Notes: generated by a model from the sequence alone, not told the origin. A stretch of DNA of 64,000 nt from Bordetella parapertussis (GCA_945861305.1 CAMATW010000003.1:1-64000); one strand, 5' to 3'; shown: positions 26,792 to 35,865, counted from the stretch's first letter. Translations and numbers: made by a program.

Positions 26792-28390
26792 ATGGCTACA
26801 CCTAGCAACACCCATACCGACGGACTACCTAGCACTGAGGCCGCTCAACCTTTGGGCTTGCAAAGGGTAGAACCGCGTCACGGTCCGGTGCGCGAGGGCA
26901 AGGTGGAGTGCAACGCCTGTCCGGTGCTGTGCCATATTTCTGAAGGACGCGTTGGTGCGTGCGACCGCTATGCCAACCACGGTGGCCTGCTGGTGCGCTT
27001 AGATCCTGTGGTGTTTTTGAGTCAACACTCGCAAAGCGCTGAACCACTGGCTTTGCAAGCACGGCCAGACAGTGAAACATCCCCGCAAACTTTGGCCGCT
27101 ATCGATAGCGCAGAGCGCGGCGTGTTTGTCACCGGCATTGGCGCTTCCACCACTTACCCCGATTACAAACCCGCACCCTTCATCGTCGCTGCCAAGTCCA
27201 AGGGTGTGGACATGGTCACCGTGGTCACCGAAGGTATCTTCAGTTACTGCAGCTTGAAGGTGAAGATCGACACCGACAGGTATTTGGGCGATGAGCGCGC
27301 AGCGGTGCTTTACCAAGGTGAAGAGGTGGGCCATGTGACCACCGCCGAGTACGGCTCGCAAATGCTCAGCTTGGGCGGTGTGCACCACCTCACAGGTGGG
27401 GGTAAAAAACAAGGTCGCATGGCTTTGGAATTGATGCATGTGTTGGGCAACCAACTAGCGGCCGAGGTGCAAGTTGAAAACGGTGCAAAGGTGGTGCTGC
27501 AAGCTGGTCGTGCGCCGGTGGTGGACGGTATCACCGAGCAACGCATGCGCGTGGGTTGCGGCTCAGCGGCTGTGGGCATGTTTGCGCGTCAGTGGCTGGG
27601 CTTGTGCGACGAGGTGGTGGTGGTGGACGACCACATCACCGGTGTGCTGACTGAACACCAAGCGGGACGCTGTTTGCATATGAAGCCCAGCGGCATCAAC
27701 GTCAAAGGGCGCAAGTCCACCCCTGGCAGATATTTTCAAGTTGCAGCCGCAGGCACCGGTTGGGGTGGCACCAACATCAGCGACCCGCTGTCCATCTTGG
27801 ATACATGGAACTCCGAGGAAGCTTGGCCGGGTTTGCGTTTGCTGATGACTTCCACCACCGGCGAGCAGGCTGCTTGGTTTGTGTTGGATGAACATCTGCA
27901 ACCCCAGCCAGCACCCATGCCCCCTGAAGTGCAACAAGTGGTCGACCGCATTGGGGAGAACTGTGAACCGTCGTTGGTTTCGGTGTTGTTCTTGGGTGGA
28001 GCGGGTGGCAGCTTGCGCTCGGGTGTCACCGACAACCCCATACAACTCACGCGTGCCGTGAAAAAATCCTTGGTCAATGTCACCTGTGGCGGCGCACCCG
28101 CGTATGTTTGGCCAGGCGGCGGTATCACCATCATGGTGGATGTGCTGCGCATGCCTGCCAACAGCTTTGGTACCGTGCCCACACCGGCCATCGTGGCACC
28201 CATCGAGTTCACGATGAAGCTCTCGGATTACCAAGCCTTGGGTGGCCACATGGGCTTTGTGCGGACCTTGGACGACAGCTTGCTCAAAGGTGCGTGGCAC
28301 AACGACGGCGCACCGACACAGCTGAAATGGGAAACGCCACCAACTGGCGTCAACCCTTGGCCCTTGGACAACCCGCCCATGTTGGGCTAA
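26792..28390 (+). CDS. hnr: 6-Hydroxynicotinate reductase
   Basis: A 532-residue homologue of the E. barkeri iron-sulfur flavoprotein that reduces 6-hydroxynicotinate to 1,4,5,6-tetrahydro-6-oxonicotinate. The N-terminus has an iron-sulfur motif VECNACPVLCHISEGRVGACD (C40, C43, C47, C57). Downstream are EGIFSYCSLKVKID, a long conserved block VDDHITGVLTEHQAGR near residue 280, and GTGWGGTNISDPL. This reaction normally uses low-potential electrons (ferredoxin). It heads a + strand operon continuing into UPF0280 and DUF1185 genes. The D-H-I-T-G sequence is loosely like an ApbE flavinylation site, notable because the next gene is ApbE-related. Confidence 0.9.
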   Translation: MATPSNTHTDGLPSTEAAQPLGLQRVEPRHGPVREGKVECNACPVLCHISEGRVGACDRYANHGGLLVRLDPVVFLSQHSQSAEPLALQARPDSETSPQTLAAIDSAERGVFVTGIGASTTYPDYKPAPFIVAAKSKGVDMVTVVTEGIFSYCSLKVKIDTDRYLGDERAAVLYQGEEVGHVTTAEYGSQMLSLGGVHHLTGGGKKQGRMALELMHVLGNQLAAEVQVENGAKVVLQAGRAPVVDGITEQRMRVGCGSAAVGMFARQWLGLCDEVVVVDDHITGVLTEHQAGRCLHMKPSGINVKGRKSTPGRYFQVAAAGTGWGGTNISDPLSILDTWNSEEAWPGLRLLMTSTTGEQAAWFVLDEHLQPQPAPMPPEVQQVVDRIGENCEPSLVSVLFLGGAGGSLRSGVTDNPIQLTRAVKKSLVNVTCGGAPAYVWPGGGITIMVDVLRMPANSFGTVPTPAIVAPIEFTMKLSDYQALGGHMGFVRTLDDSLLKGAWHNDGAPTQLKWETPPTGVNPWPLDNPPMLG

Positions 28391-28396
28391 GTTGCG

Positions 28397-29278
28397 ATGC
28401 AGGCCACACGTCGCTCTTTGTCCGATGGTCGCTGGCATTTCCAGCACGGCCCCATCGATATCGTGTTGCAGGCTGTTGGCGATTCAAAGGCATGCCAACA
28501 CACGGTGGCGTCTGCATGGGTGCGTTTTCAAACGGTGCTGCCCGAGTTGGTGAGCGAGTTGCCTATGCTGCGACAGCCTGTATCACAACTTCACGCAACC
28601 AGCCTCCAAGGTGGGGTGGCACAACGCATGTGGCAAGTCACGCATGACATGGCGTGGGCGGCTCAAGAGGGATTTGTCACACCCATGGCAGCGGTGGCGG
28701 GTTCTGTGGCACAAGCCTTAATGCCATGCCTGGCGCAAGACGGTGTAGACAAAGCCTATGTGAACAACGGCGGCGACATCGCTTTGCATGTGCAAGAAAA
28801 CCAAAGCTGGCGCATAGGCGTGGTGAGCGATTTGCAGCAAGCTTTGCTGACGGGTGTGACGTCTGAGTTGATCAGCGATGGCAGTTTTGTCATTGACCAC
28901 GACATGCCTGTGCGCGGCGTCGCCACCAGCGGGTGGCAGGGACGCAGTTTTTCATTGGGTATTGCCGACAGCGTCACCGTCTTGGCGGCGACTGCAGCGC
29001 AAGCCGATGTGGCAGCAACCTTGATTGCCAATGCAGTTAACTTGGACCACCCCGCCATCGTGCGCCGTCCTGCCATCAGCTTGCGTGACGATACAGATTT
29101 AGGGGATCGAATGGTCACGGTCGAGGTGCCACACTTACCACCCGCACAAATACAGCGTGCTTTGCAACTCGGGCTAGACTGTGCCCTTGCCATGCAAGCG
29201 CGTGGCCAGATATTCGCGGCTTTTTTATGTTGTCAGGGCCAAGTAGCTGTGGCACAACCCTTGGAGTGTTTGGTGTGA
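28397..29278 (+). CDS. UPF0280-family protein (ApbE-related)
   Basis: A 293-residue protein of the UPF0280 family, distantly related to the ApbE FAD:protein FMN transferases by its fold-typical GDIALHV and IGVVSD segments (AYVNNGGDIALHVQENQSW near residue 120) and the SITVLAATAAQADVAATLIAN region shown here by key residues. No reaction is established for the family. It begins 6 bases after hnr and ends inside the next start (GTGA at 29275), so it is translated with hnr. I infer it modifies or matures a pathway enzyme, possibly by attaching flavin to the reductase. Confidence 0.8.
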   Translation: MQATRRSLSDGRWHFQHGPIDIVLQAVGDSKACQHTVASAWVRFQTVLPELVSELPMLRQPVSQLHATSLQGGVAQRMWQVTHDMAWAAQEGFVTPMAAVAGSVAQALMPCLAQDGVDKAYVNNGGDIALHVQENQSWRIGVVSDLQQALLTGVTSELISDGSFVIDHDMPVRGVATSGWQGRSFSLGIADSVTVLAATAAQADVAATLIANAVNLDHPAIVRRPAISLRDDTDLGDRMVTVEVPHLPPAQIQRALQLGLDCALAMQARGQIFAAFLCCQGQVAVAQPLECLV

Positions 29279-29925
29279 CTGCACTGATTGATGTTCGACG
29301 GGTGTTCACCCATGTGGAAGAGATTCACCACGAGTTTGGTCCCAAGTCCGACACCCCCTTGTTGCGCGGCGCAATTGCCGCGGTGTTGCGCAACCCTTAT
29401 GCAGGCAGCTACCACGCCGATATTTTGCCGATGATGGAAGCCTTGAACCCCTTGGGTGTGGACTTGGCCAAGCAGTTGTGCGATGCCATGGGTGTGTTGC
29501 CCGAAGCGATTCAAGGCTATGGCAAAGGCGCCATCGTGGGTGCGGCGGGTGAGTTAGAGCATGGCGCTTTGTGGCATGTGCCTGGCGGCTATGCCATGCG
29601 TGAATTGCTTGGATGGAAGGGCGACCGTGCGGCTTACCTTGCGGGCAAAGGTGGCGTCAGCACCGGCCAACCTGGCAATGCTTTGGCCATCGTGGCTTCC
29701 ACCAAAAAAGTGGGGCCGCCTAGCGCTGCATTGGATGTGCCCATGACGCACATCAACGCCAGCTATGTGCGCAGCCATTTCGACGCCATCGAGGTGCGCG
29801 TACCGGGTGCGCCGCGCAGCGATGAATTGATCGTGATATTGGCCATGAGCACAGGTGCACGGGTACATGCCCGTGTGGGTGGCTTGGCTGCACAAGACAT
29901 CAGCCAATGGAATGGGTTGCGTTAA
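29275..29925 (+). CDS. DUF1185/AA_synth-family protein, copy 1
   Basis: A 216-residue protein of the family called amino acid synthesis protein or DUF1185 (PF06684), whose biochemical role is unknown. Diagnostic blocks are RNPYAGSYH (near residue 41), GYGKGAIVGAAGELEHG (near 82) and a DVPMTHINASYVRSHFDAIEVRVPGAPR region. I start it at a GTG overlapping the UPF0280 stop, which gives the family's usual N-terminus (DVRRVFTHVEEIHHEFG); an ATG at 29227 would overlap by 52 bases. It is a diverged duplicate of the next gene. Shared operon with hnr suggests action on a ring-opened or ring-reduced nicotinate intermediate. Confidence 0.82.
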   Translation: MTALIDVRRVFTHVEEIHHEFGPKSDTPLLRGAIAAVLRNPYAGSYHADILPMMEALNPLGVDLAKQLCDAMGVLPEAIQGYGKGAIVGAAGELEHGALWHVPGGYAMRELLGWKGDRAAYLAGKGGVSTGQPGNALAIVASTKKVGPPSAALDVPMTHINASYVRSHFDAIEVRVPGAPRSDELIVILAMSTGARVHARVGGLAAQDISQWNGLR

Positions 29926-29942
29926 ACACGCAGGAGCAGAAG

Positions 29943-30527
29943 ATGAAATCACAGATACGAAAAATCATTGTGCAAGTAGACGAAGTATTGCAAGAGGGCG
30001 GGCAAGCGGTCAACCCACCTACACGTCGCGCCTTGGCCATGGCGGTGATTACCAACCCCTATGCAGGCAAGTTCAACGATAACTTAGACCAACTCATTGA
30101 CATCGGCGAAGAGTTGGGCGGCTTGCTTGGCGAGCGATGTGTCAAAGCCTTAGGTATCCAGCCTGAAGACGCCCACAGCTATGGCAAAGCCGCCATTGTG
30201 GGCGAGGCGGGCGAGTTGGAGCATGCTGCGGCTATTCTTCATCCCAAGTTGGGCGCACCCTTGCGAAAAGCAGTAAGCAAGGGCGCAGCATTGGTGCCTT
30301 CCGCTAAAAAACAAGGTACGCTGGGAACTGCGATTGATGTGCCTTTGGGTCACAAGGATGCAGCCTTTGTGCGCAGCCACTTTGATGCGATGGAGGCGCG
30401 TGTCAACGATGCCCCACGCGCAAACGAAATCGTGGTCGCCGTGGTGGTCACCGACAGCGGTCGCCCCCATCCGCGCATAGGCGGTTTGCAAGTGCATGAA
30501 ATCACCGGCACAGACGGTTTGCGTTAA
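29943..30527 (+). CDS. DUF1185/AA_synth-family protein, copy 2
   Basis: A 194-residue paralogue of the preceding gene, sharing TNPYAGKF, SYGKAAIVGEAGELEHAA and the DAAFVRSHFDAMEARV block in the same order. The ATG at 29943 has a GGAG site at 29933-29936; an earlier ATG at 29907 lies inside copy 1. The pair may form a hetero-oligomer, as the two diverged forms are retained side by side. It ends 18 bases before the nicotinamidase start. Confidence 0.85.
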   Translation: MKSQIRKIIVQVDEVLQEGGQAVNPPTRRALAMAVITNPYAGKFNDNLDQLIDIGEELGGLLGERCVKALGIQPEDAHSYGKAAIVGEAGELEHAAAILHPKLGAPLRKAVSKGAALVPSAKKQGTLGTAIDVPLGHKDAAFVRSHFDAMEARVNDAPRANEIVVAVVVTDSGRPHPRIGGLQVHEITGTDGLR

Positions 30528-30545
30528 CTTTTCGGAGCATTGTGT

Positions 30546-31187
30546 ATGTCACGTATTTCTCCTTCATCTGATTCAGCGCTCATCGTGGTCGATGTGCAAA
30601 ATGGTTTTTGCGATGGCGGCAATTTGGCTGTTGCCGGTGGGGCGCAAGTCGTGCCCATCATCAACCGCATGGCGCCCGCTTTTGCCAATATCGTCATCAC
30701 CCAAGACTGGCATCCTGCAGGTCATGCATCTTTTGCAAGTGCTCACAGCGGTAAAGCAACGTTTGAAACCACCGAGATGTTTTACGGAACCCAAGTGCTG
30801 TGGCCTGACCATTGCGTGCAAGGAACTCAAGACGCCGCGCTGCATGCCGACCTGCATTTGCCCACAGCGCAACTCATCATTCGCAAAGGTTTTCACGACG
30901 GCATCGACAGCTACTCGGCCTTCATGGAAGCCGATCGCAAGACCCAAACCGGCTTGGAAGCGTATTTGAAACAACGCGGCATTCGAAGTGTGTATGTGGT
31001 GGGTTTGGCCACCGATTTTTGTGTGGCTTGGACCGCTTTGGACGCACGTTCTGCTGGTTTTGAAACCTGCGTCATTGAGGACGCTTGTCGTGCCATCGAC
31101 ATGAATGGCTCGCTGACAACGGCGTGGGCACAAATGCAAGCGCAGGGTATAAAGCGTTTGCAGTCTGTCGACTTGCAACTGCCTTAA
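30546..31187 (+). CDS. pncA: Nicotinamidase (isochorismatase fold)
   Basis: A 213-residue cysteine hydrolase that deamidates nicotinamide to nicotinate. The catalytic triad is complete: D16 in IVVDVQNGFC, K114 in IIRKGFHDG and C159 in LATDFCVAWTAL. The metal site ITQDWHPAGHASF (D54, H56) is typical of nicotinamidases. Length matches PncA. The ATG at 30546 follows a CGGAG site; a TTG two codons earlier is less likely. Placement between the reductase operon and nicAB makes it the entry point from nicotinamide. Confidence 0.92.
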   Translation: MSRISPSSDSALIVVDVQNGFCDGGNLAVAGGAQVVPIINRMAPAFANIVITQDWHPAGHASFASAHSGKATFETTEMFYGTQVLWPDHCVQGTQDAALHADLHLPTAQLIIRKGFHDGIDSYSAFMEADRKTQTGLEAYLKQRGIRSVYVVGLATDFCVAWTALDARSAGFETCVIEDACRAIDMNGSLTTAWAQMQAQGIKRLQSVDLQLP

Positions 31188-31200
31188 GACACACTGCGCG

Positions 31201-31713
31201 ATGAAAGCAGTGGCCGCGCACAAATACCCAACGGTGAAATTGACCGTCAACGGGAAGACCCAAACCACTGCCTTGACCCGCCACACCACGGTGTTGCATT
31301 ACTTGCGCAATGACTTAGGGCTCAATGGCCCCAAGTTTGGTTGTGGCTTGGGCCAGTGCGGCGCTTGCACCGTCTTGATTGATGGCGTGCCTGCACGTGC
31401 TTGCGTCATACCTGCGATAGAAATGCAAGACAGGGCTATCACCACGCTAGAGGGTTTGGGCAATGCCAGCAAACCCCATGCGGTGCAACAGGCTTTCATC
31501 GATACCCAAGCTGCGCAATGTGGTTATTGCTTGAATGGCATGGTGATGATGACGGTGGCGTTGTTAGAGCGGCACCCTCAACCGACTGACGATCAGATTA
31601 AGGCTGCTCTCTCGGGCAATCTGTGTCGTTGCGGTACCCATGTTGAAATCATCGCGGCGGTGCACCGAGCTGCTGCTTTGTTGTTGCAAAACTCTGCGCA
31701 CAGGTCTGCCTGA
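31201..31713 (+). CDS. nicA: Nicotinate dehydrogenase 2Fe-2S subunit (NicA-like)
   Basis: A 170-residue two-cluster 2Fe-2S subunit of a xanthine-oxidase-family hydroxylase. The plant-type cluster ligands lie in KFGCGLGQCGACTVLIDG (about residue 42) and the second cluster in AAQCGYCLNGM and NLCRCGTHVEI. With the large subunit it hydroxylates nicotinate at C6 using water. Its stop overlaps the ATG of the next gene (TGATG at 31711-31715), so the subunits are coupled. Related isoquinoline- or aldehyde-type dehydrogenases have the same layout, so the substrate call depends on the neighbours. Confidence 0.87.
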   Translation: MKAVAAHKYPTVKLTVNGKTQTTALTRHTTVLHYLRNDLGLNGPKFGCGLGQCGACTVLIDGVPARACVIPAIEMQDRAITTLEGLGNASKPHAVQQAFIDTQAAQCGYCLNGMVMMTVALLERHPQPTDDQIKAALSGNLCRCGTHVEIIAAVHRAAALLLQNSAHRSA

Positions 31714-34700
31714 TGCGCGCACTTTGGGTCAAACAGCGCAGCGACCTTTTTAACGCCCGAGGTGTTTTGCTGGTGCTGCGTCCCCCGCTGGCGCAACCTG
31801 CGCCAGTGGCAGGGCAACCTAGCTTTGTGGCCAGTCTTGCCAGCGAAGGCGATGAATGCCTGTTGGCTTTATGGGATGACGCCAGCGTCACCGCTTTGCA
31901 CGGTCATGTTGATTTGGGCACGGGTTTGCGCACAGCCTTGGCCCAGTTGGTGGCAGAAGAGCTGAACATGCCCGTTGGCAAAGTCCATCTCTTGATGGGT
32001 CACACTTCGATTTCACCCAACCAAGGTGCCACTATTGCCAGTACTTCCCTGCAAGTACACGCCGCACCAATGCGCGCCGCAGCAGCGCAAGCCCGTGATT
32101 GGTTGTGTGCCAAGGCTGCCGAGCGTTTGCGATGCGAGCCTCAGCAGATTGTTTTGCAAGACGGCAGTTTGTCGTTCAAGGACGCTGCCATAAGTTTGCA
32201 GCACTTATTGGCCGAGCAACAAGTGCTGCTGCGACTTGACAGCCAAGCCAAGTTAAAGCCCAGCGAGCAACACCACACGGTGGGTCAAAGCACGCCACGG
32301 GTGGACATGGCCGCCAAGGTCTTTGGCGACTTGATTTACGTTCACGATATGCGCATGCCAGGCATGTTGCATGGTCGGGTGGTGCGCCCACCCTATGCGG
32401 GTGCGGACCATGGCGACTTCATTGGCAAGACCTTAGCGCAGGTCGACCGCGAATCCATCGCCCATGTCGATGGTGTACGCGCGGTGGTGGTGCAAGGCGA
32501 TTTTGTGGGTATCGTGGCTGAACGCGAAGAGCAAGCCGAGCAGGCCATGCACGAATTGGTGGTGCATTGGAAGCCTTGGCCTGGCATGCCCAATGTGCAG
32601 GACGCGGCAGATGCGATACGCCACAACGCCCGCACCACCCGCGAGTTGGTGAATGAAGGTGATGTAGATGGTGCGCTGTCAGAGGCCTATCAACTTCTGC
32701 AACGTGAGTATGTTTGGCCTTACCAAATGCATGCGTCCATTGGTCCCTCGTGTGCTGTGGCTTGGTGGTTGCAGGGGGCTGATGCGCAAACACCCCAAGT
32801 GCAGTTGCGGGTGTGGGCAGGTACGCAAAACCCGCATGTGTTGCGTGCCGACTTGGCGATGCTGTGTGGCGTGAACGACCCCGAGGTGGAGGTGGTGCGC
32901 ATGGAGGCTGCCGGTTGCTATGGACGCAACGGCGCAGACGATGTAGCCGCCGATGCAGCGCTGTTGTCCAAAGCAGTTGGAGCACCGGTTCGTGTGCAAC
33001 TTTCAAGAGAGCAAGAACACGCTTGGGAACCCAAAGGGGCCGCACAACTCATGCAAGTGCGCGGTGGCTTATTGGCCAATGGTCAACCAGCTGGCTACGA
33101 CTTTCAAACCTCTTACCCGTCCAATGGTGCGCCCACCTTGGCCTTGTTGCTGACCCGCACCATAGCCCCTGCAGCGCGTGCTTATGAAATGGGTGACCGC
33201 ACCGCACGTCCCCCTTATGACTTCGCTGACTTGCGTGTCACGGTGCACGACATGCCGCCGCTCTTGCGTGCTTCATGGTTGCGCGGCGTCTCGGCCTTGC
33301 CAAACTCATTTGCGCATGAAAGTTTCATTGATGAGCTTGCCGCTGCTGCGAATGCCGATCCCCTGCAATACCGCTTGCAGTTGCTCTCCGACCCACGTGC
33401 CAAAGAATTGCTTCAAGCCACAGCCGATCGCGCTGGATGGCAAATGCATTCGTCGCCACAACAAAAACCTTCGCATGGCGATTGGTTACAAGGGCAGGGC
33501 GTGGCCTATGCCCGCTATGTTCACAGCAAATGGCCGGGTTTTGGTGCGGCTTGGTCAGCTTGGGTTGCTGATGTAGAAGTCCACCGTAACACCGGTGAAG
33601 TACACGTCAAGCGCGTGGTGGTTGGTCATGACGCAGGCTTGGTGGTCAACCCTAAAGGCGTTGAGCAACAGGTGCATGGCAATGTGCTGCAAACCACCAG
33701 CCGTGCCTTGCTCGAAAAAGTAGAAACCGACGCCAAAGATGGTCGCGTGGTCAGCCAAGACTGGGGCAGTTACCCGATTTTGAATTTCCGCCAAGTGCCG
33801 GTCATTGAGGTGGTGCAAATGCCTCGCCCAGGCGACGATATGCCGTTGGGTGCGGGTGAGTCCTCCTCTGTGCCAGGCACGGCGGCCATTGCCAATGCAA
33901 TTTTTGATGCCACGGGTATTCGCTTTCGCAACCCGCCATTCACACCCGAGGTGGTGCGTGCCGCTTTGCATCCTTTGGGCGCACCAGAACCTGCACCTGC
34001 GCCCATGGCTGAAACAGTTAACAAAACACCCAGAAGTTCACAGCCAGGTGTGTTGCAAGGTTGGCGTAAACGTTGGCGGCAAGTCAGCGGTGTGGCTTTG
34101 GGTGTGTTCGCGCTCAGCGCGGCCATTGTGGGCTGGCGTGTGGCCTTGCCTACGGTGAACTTTAACCCAGCGAACTACAGCGCCGATATGCTGCAACGCG
34201 GTCAGCAGTTGGCAGCACTGGGCAACTGCGCAGGTTGTCATACGGCTCTAGACGGCATGCCCAACGCCGGTGGTCGACCCATGCACACGCCTTTTGGCAC
34301 GGTGTTTTCCACCAACTTGACGCCCGATTTGCAGACGGGCATAGGTGCATGGTCTTACCAAGCTTTCGAGCGTGCCATGCGCCAAGGCATTTCACGCGAT
34401 GGCCATGCGCTCTATCCAGTGTTTCCCTTCACCTCGTTTGCCAAAACCAGCGATGCCGACATGATGGCTTTGTACGCATGGTTGATGTCGCAGCCAGCAG
34501 TGACCTCACACACACCTGCGCCTCAGATGCAGAGGGTCTTAGGTTGGCGACCGCTGATGGCTTTGTGGAATGGTTTGTTTCATGCGCCACAACAATTTGA
34601 GCCAAAGCCTAAGCAAAGTGCTGAATGGAACCGCGGTGCGTATTTGGTAGATGGCCTGGGGCATTGCGGTGCATGCCACACGCCTCGCAATGCATTAGGG

Positions 34701-35351
34701 GCCGAGCGCAACGAGCAGGCCTATATGCAAGGCGCGATGGTGGACGGGTGGCAAGCGCCTGCGCTGAACCACTTAAACCCTTCGCCAGTGCCTTGGAGTG
34801 AGGAAGAATTTTTCCGCTATTTGCGACAAGGTCATACACAGCAACACGGCATAGCTGCTGGCCCTATGGGCTTGGTGGTGCGCAACTTGGCCTTGGTGCC
34901 GGACAACGACATACGTGCCATGGCGGTGTATTTGGCGTCTCTTCAACCCGTCTCAAACAGTGATGAAGCGCAACGCGAGACTTTGGCCGCCAAGGTGGTG
35001 GCCGATGCGGCAAGTCAAGCCCCATTGCCAGACGCTGCCCAACGCTTATTCCAAGGCAGCTGCGGTGCATGTCACCACGATGGGGACGGTCCGCAGTTGT
35101 TGGGCGTGAACCGCCCTTTGGCACTCAACACCAATGTGCACAGCGACCGGCCCGACAACTTGCTGCGTATTGTGTTGGAAGGTATTCAAGCACCGGCTTC
35201 TAAAGACATTGGCTTCATGCCGTCGTTTGCGAATACCTTGAGTGACAAACAGTTGGTGATGTTGGTCGATGGGATGCGTGCACGCTATGCACCGGATAAA
35301 CCGCCTTGGCAGAACACTGCGCAGACCATGGCCGCAATGCGACGACCTTGA
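31713..35351 (+). CDS. nicB: Nicotinate dehydrogenase molybdenum/cytochrome c subunit (NicB-like)
   Basis: A 1212-residue fusion. Residues about 1-760 are the molybdopterin-binding hydroxylase part (GHVDLGTGLRTALAQLVAEE near 68, GRVVRPPYAGADHGD, and the late PLGAGESSSVPGTAAIANAI with the catalytic-glutamate region). A hydrophobic helix near residue 790 (VALGVFALSAAIVGW) precedes a C-terminal domain with three heme c motifs: CAGCH (about 839), CGACH (about 984) and CGACH (about 1116). This is the architecture of Pseudomonas putida NicB, which passes electrons from nicotinate hydroxylation to the respiratory chain through cytochrome c. The helix anchors the hemes on the periplasmic side, which raises a topology question for the molybdenum domain. 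Confidence 0.88.
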   Translation: MRALWVKQRSDLFNARGVLLVLRPPLAQPAPVAGQPSFVASLASEGDECLLALWDDASVTALHGHVDLGTGLRTALAQLVAEELNMPVGKVHLLMGHTSISPNQGATIASTSLQVHAAPMRAAAAQARDWLCAKAAERLRCEPQQIVLQDGSLSFKDAAISLQHLLAEQQVLLRLDSQAKLKPSEQHHTVGQSTPRVDMAAKVFGDLIYVHDMRMPGMLHGRVVRPPYAGADHGDFIGKTLAQVDRESIAHVDGVRAVVVQGDFVGIVAEREEQAEQAMHELVVHWKPWPGMPNVQDAADAIRHNARTTRELVNEGDVDGALSEAYQLLQREYVWPYQMHASIGPSCAVAWWLQGADAQTPQVQLRVWAGTQNPHVLRADLAMLCGVNDPEVEVVRMEAAGCYGRNGADDVAADAALLSKAVGAPVRVQLSREQEHAWEPKGAAQLMQVRGGLLANGQPAGYDFQTSYPSNGAPTLALLLTRTIAPAARAYEMGDRTARPPYDFADLRVTVHDMPPLLRASWLRGVSALPNSFAHESFIDELAAAANADPLQYRLQLLSDPRAKELLQATADRAGWQMHSSPQQKPSHGDWLQGQGVAYARYVHSKWPGFGAAWSAWVADVEVHRNTGEVHVKRVVVGHDAGLVVNPKGVEQQVHGNVLQTTSRALLEKVETDAKDGRVVSQDWGSYPILNFRQVPVIEVVQMPRPGDDMPLGAGESSSVPGTAAIANAIFDATGIRFRNPPFTPEVVRAALHPLGAPEPAPAPMAETVNKTPRSSQPGVLQGWRKRWRQVSGVALGVFALSAAIVGWRVALPTVNFNPANYSADMLQRGQQLAALGNCAGCHTALDGMPNAGGRPMHTPFGTVFSTNLTPDLQTGIGAWSYQAFERAMRQGISRDGHALYPVFPFTSFAKTSDADMMALYAWLMSQPAVTSHTPAPQMQRVLGWRPLMALWNGLFHAPQQFEPKPKQSAEWNRGAYLVDGLGHCGACHTPRNALGAERNEQAYMQGAMVDGWQAPALNHLNPSPVPWSEEEFFRYLRQGHTQQHGIAAGPMGLVVRNLALVPDNDIRAMAVYLASLQPVSNSDEAQRETLAAKVVADAASQAPLPDAAQRLFQGSCGACHHDGDGPQLLGVNRPLALNTNVHSDRPDNLLRIVLEGIQAPASKDIGFMPSFANTLSDKQLVMLVDGMRARYAPDKPPWQNTAQTMAAMRRP

Positions 35352-35354
35352 AAT

Positions 35355-35792
35355 TCAGTTTTGCGTGGCGCTGTCGCGCACAAAGTCGTCTAAAAGCTTT
35401 TTCAGCTGCTCGGTTTTACGCGCACCCAAGACCTTGTGGATGGATTGGTGATGGGCGTCGACTTGGGCGGTCAGGCGTTGCACCGTGGCCAAGCCAGTGT
35501 TGGAGATAAAGACAAGTACTTTACGGCTGTCTTCTGGTGATGTGTTGCGCATGACCAAACCACGGCTTACAAGTTTGTCGATGTTTTTGGTGAGTGCTGG
35601 ATGGTTCATCAGCACCTGTTCGGCCAATTCCCCCATGGCGCGTCCGTTTTCATCTGACAACACTTGCAAGATACGCCAGTGTTGTTCAGTCATTTTTTCT
35701 TGGGCAATGGCTTTGCCTAAACCCATGCTCATCGTACGGTTGGCCGATGCCAGCAAGTAGGAGAGGTAGTTGTTCAGGTCTTGACTAGGCAT
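35355..35792 (-). CDS. MarR-family transcriptional regulator
   Basis: A 145-residue winged-helix protein. The helix-turn-helix spans about residues 48-75 (MGELAEQVLMNHPALTKNIDKL) followed by the wing with the conserved DSRKVLVFIS. MarR proteins usually repress adjacent genes and release DNA on binding small aromatic ligands; in P. putida the nic genes are controlled by the MarR member NicR, which responds to 6-hydroxynicotinate. By position (convergent with nicB, divergent from the binding-protein gene) this is probably the local regulator. It ends 3 bases from the nicB stop. Confidence 0.88.
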   Translation of the reverse strand: MPSQDLNNYLSYLLASANRTMSMGLGKAIAQEKMTEQHWRILQVLSDENGRAMGELAEQVLMNHPALTKNIDKLVSRGLVMRNTSPEDSRKVLVFISNTGLATVQRLTAQVDAHHQSIHKVLGARKTEQLKKLLDDFVRDSATQN

Positions 35793-35849
35793 ATATCCTG
35801 CTTACATTTTGTGGAATTTCTGCTAGTCTAATGAACTTCCTTTCCAAGG

Positions 35850-35865
35850 ACAACATCTTTGTTGT
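35850..35865. promoter_or_regulatory. Inverted repeat ACAAC-N6-GTTGT, possible MarR operator
   Basis: A 16-base palindrome (arms 35850-35854 and 35861-35865) lies in the 124-base divergent spacer between the MarR gene and the periplasmic-binding-protein-like gene. Size and place suit a MarR dimer site. No second copy was recognised in the other island promoters, so the assignment is tentative. Confidence 0.3.
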
